DNA from: Acinetobacter sp.
Lineage (GTDB): Bacteria; Pseudomonadota; Gammaproteobacteria; Pseudomonadales; Moraxellaceae
Direction: 5' to 3'
Assembly: GCA_030152675.1 (NCBI GenBank)
Contig: JASLIY010000066.1
Coordinates: 1 to 5,608, forward strand
DNA: 5,608 nt
Numbering within the stretch: the stretch's first letter is position 1; each line of letters starts with the position of its first letter. Made by a program: the position numbers and the translations under genes. Shown here piece by piece: positions 4,799 through 5,608 of the stretch. Under the pieces are notes generated by a model, which ran no database searches, was not told the origin of the DNA, and was given only the letters and a program-made list of their open reading frames with translations.

Positions 4799-5608
4799 AT
4801 GACTACACTTTCTTATACGCGAACCCTTCAAAAAACCGCGCTGGCCAGCTGGATTGGCCTGTGTTTGAGTTCAAGTGCTTTTGCCCTCGAAGCTTTATCG
4901 GATGATCGTCTCAGTGAGACCACTGGCGAAGGGATTGCGATGCTGCCGCAGGATGCATATTTTGTATTTCGTGGGGCGGGCGCCAATGAAGCCAAAGATC
5001 AACTATTTAAAGACCGTAGTAAAGACACCGGATATTTTCATTTTATTCCAGTAGGGCCGTTGACCCTCGCCGCACAAGACACCAATAAAGACAATGTGGT
5101 GAATGCCAATGATCACGCCGTGGGCAAGGCGGATTTATATCTTTATGGTTTGGCTTTGTCTAAGTCTGATAACGACAGCAATACTCGACTTGCCGCCACC
5201 GAAGATGCTGCCAAAATCCGCAGTTGGGGCACGCCGGGCAATCCTTGGGTACTCAATGTCTTGACTGAAACCAATGTGCCGAATTTTAGTGCCAGCAACT
5301 GTAGTGGTGCTGCCGATCCGACTTGCCAAGTGTCATTTATGAGCTTTGAAGCGCCTCTGTATGAGGTGGGCAATCGTGACCCTGCAGGTGCAGATGCCTA
5401 TCAATTAAAATTGGCAACTTGGTTGGATGCTTTTGTTTTGGATCAAAACAAAGCGGTCGGTGATAGCAACTTATATCATTTGGGCGAAAAGCCGGGCACC
5501 TCAGATGCCAGTCGTGCCAATCGTTTACGCTTACAAGCCATTTGGAATAACTTCGGTCTCAATGGCAGTCGGGTGCAAGTCTTTCAAACTTTGGGAGGCG
5601 CCAGCAAT
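4799..5608 (+). CDS. filB: Secreted FilB-like protein, N-terminal part
   Basis: The first 270 codons of a gene that runs off the right edge without a stop. The start is firm: ATG 4799 follows AGGAAGG (4787-4793) by 5 nt and gives a clean signal peptide (R8 and K12, hydrophobic core about 13-27, A-F-A cut after residue 29). Right after it, L30-E-A-L-S-D-D-R-L-S-E-T-T-G43 matches the filA-like protein at 8 of 14 positions. Residues 94-105 (D-T-N-K-D-N-V-V-N-A-N-D) fit the dockerin/EF-hand calcium loop. C168 and C176 form a CX7C pair, like those in the filA-like protein. The body is rich in Asn, Asp, Ala and Leu, with no membrane helix, so a periplasmic or surface location is inferred. The name filB is assigned from gene order after filA and from resemblance, not from a search. 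In Acinetobacter the cluster is annotated as pilus assembly; the molecular role is unknown. Confidence 0.72.
   Translation, partial: MTTLSYTRTLQKTALASWIGLCLSSSAFALEALSDDRLSETTGEGIAMLPQDAYFVFRGAGANEAKDQLFKDRSKDTGYFHFIPVGPLTLAAQDTNKDNVVNANDHAVGKADLYLYGLALSKSDNDSNTRLAATEDAAKIRSWGTPGNPWVLNVLTETNVPNFSASNCSGAADPTCQVSFMSFEAPLYEVGNRDPAGADAYQLKLATWLDAFVLDQNKAVGDSNLYHLGEKPGTSDASRANRLRLQAIWNNFGLNGSRVQVFQTLGGASN

Noticed and set aside
5135..5373. Two overlapping - strand frames opposite the filB-like gene
   Set aside because: They overlap each other and a + strand gene with a strong ribosome-binding site, signal peptide and shared motif.

Overview
The window looks like chromosomal DNA of a gammaproteobacterium, most probably Acinetobacter or a close relative in the Moraxellaceae. 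The evidence is the moderate GC content with AT-rich intergenic DNA, a Dcd-type dCTP deaminase, the C-terminal end of an Mrp/ApbC Fe-S carrier, and two secreted proteins resembling FilA and FilB of the Acinetobacter fil cluster. The genus rests on recalled family knowledge, not on a search.

Layout: (1) 2-256, + strand, the C-terminal end of apbC/mrp, entering from the left edge. (2) 306-863, - strand, a DUF2062 membrane protein convergent with apbC; a perfect hairpin lies between the two stop codons. (3) 864-1265, a divergent control region with several inverted repeats and no convincing gene. (4) 1266-1859, + strand, a LysE/RhtB-type exporter. (5) 2023-2592, + strand, a complete dcd, followed by a very clear intrinsic terminator. 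(6) 2593-2979, an AT-rich gap with a probable extended -10 promoter and a leader of about 180 nt. (7) 2980-4296, + strand, a FilA-like secreted protein. (8) 4297-4798, a 502-bp gap holding a good sigma70-type promoter and a structured leader of about 200 nt. (9) 4799 to the right edge, + strand, the first 270 codons of a second secreted protein of related design (FilB-like).

The left half is housekeeping: Fe-S cluster delivery, pyrimidine nucleotide supply for dTTP, and small-molecule export. The right half is the start of a cell-surface gene cluster annotated in Acinetobacter as pilus assembly or adhesion (fil), whose biochemical role is poorly defined. The two Fil-like proteins share three traits: a Sec signal peptide, a conserved motif just after the cleavage site (L-x-A-[ML]-S-D-[ED]-x-L-S-x-T-x-G), and CX7C cysteine loops likely to form disulfides outside the cytoplasm. 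The second also carries a dockerin/EF-hand-like calcium loop. Each is preceded by a long leader, so they may be expressed separately and controlled after transcription starts.

I see no insertion sequence, CRISPR array, tRNA, rRNA or phage gene. The most interesting material is the fil portion: its shared protein design and the two long leaders.
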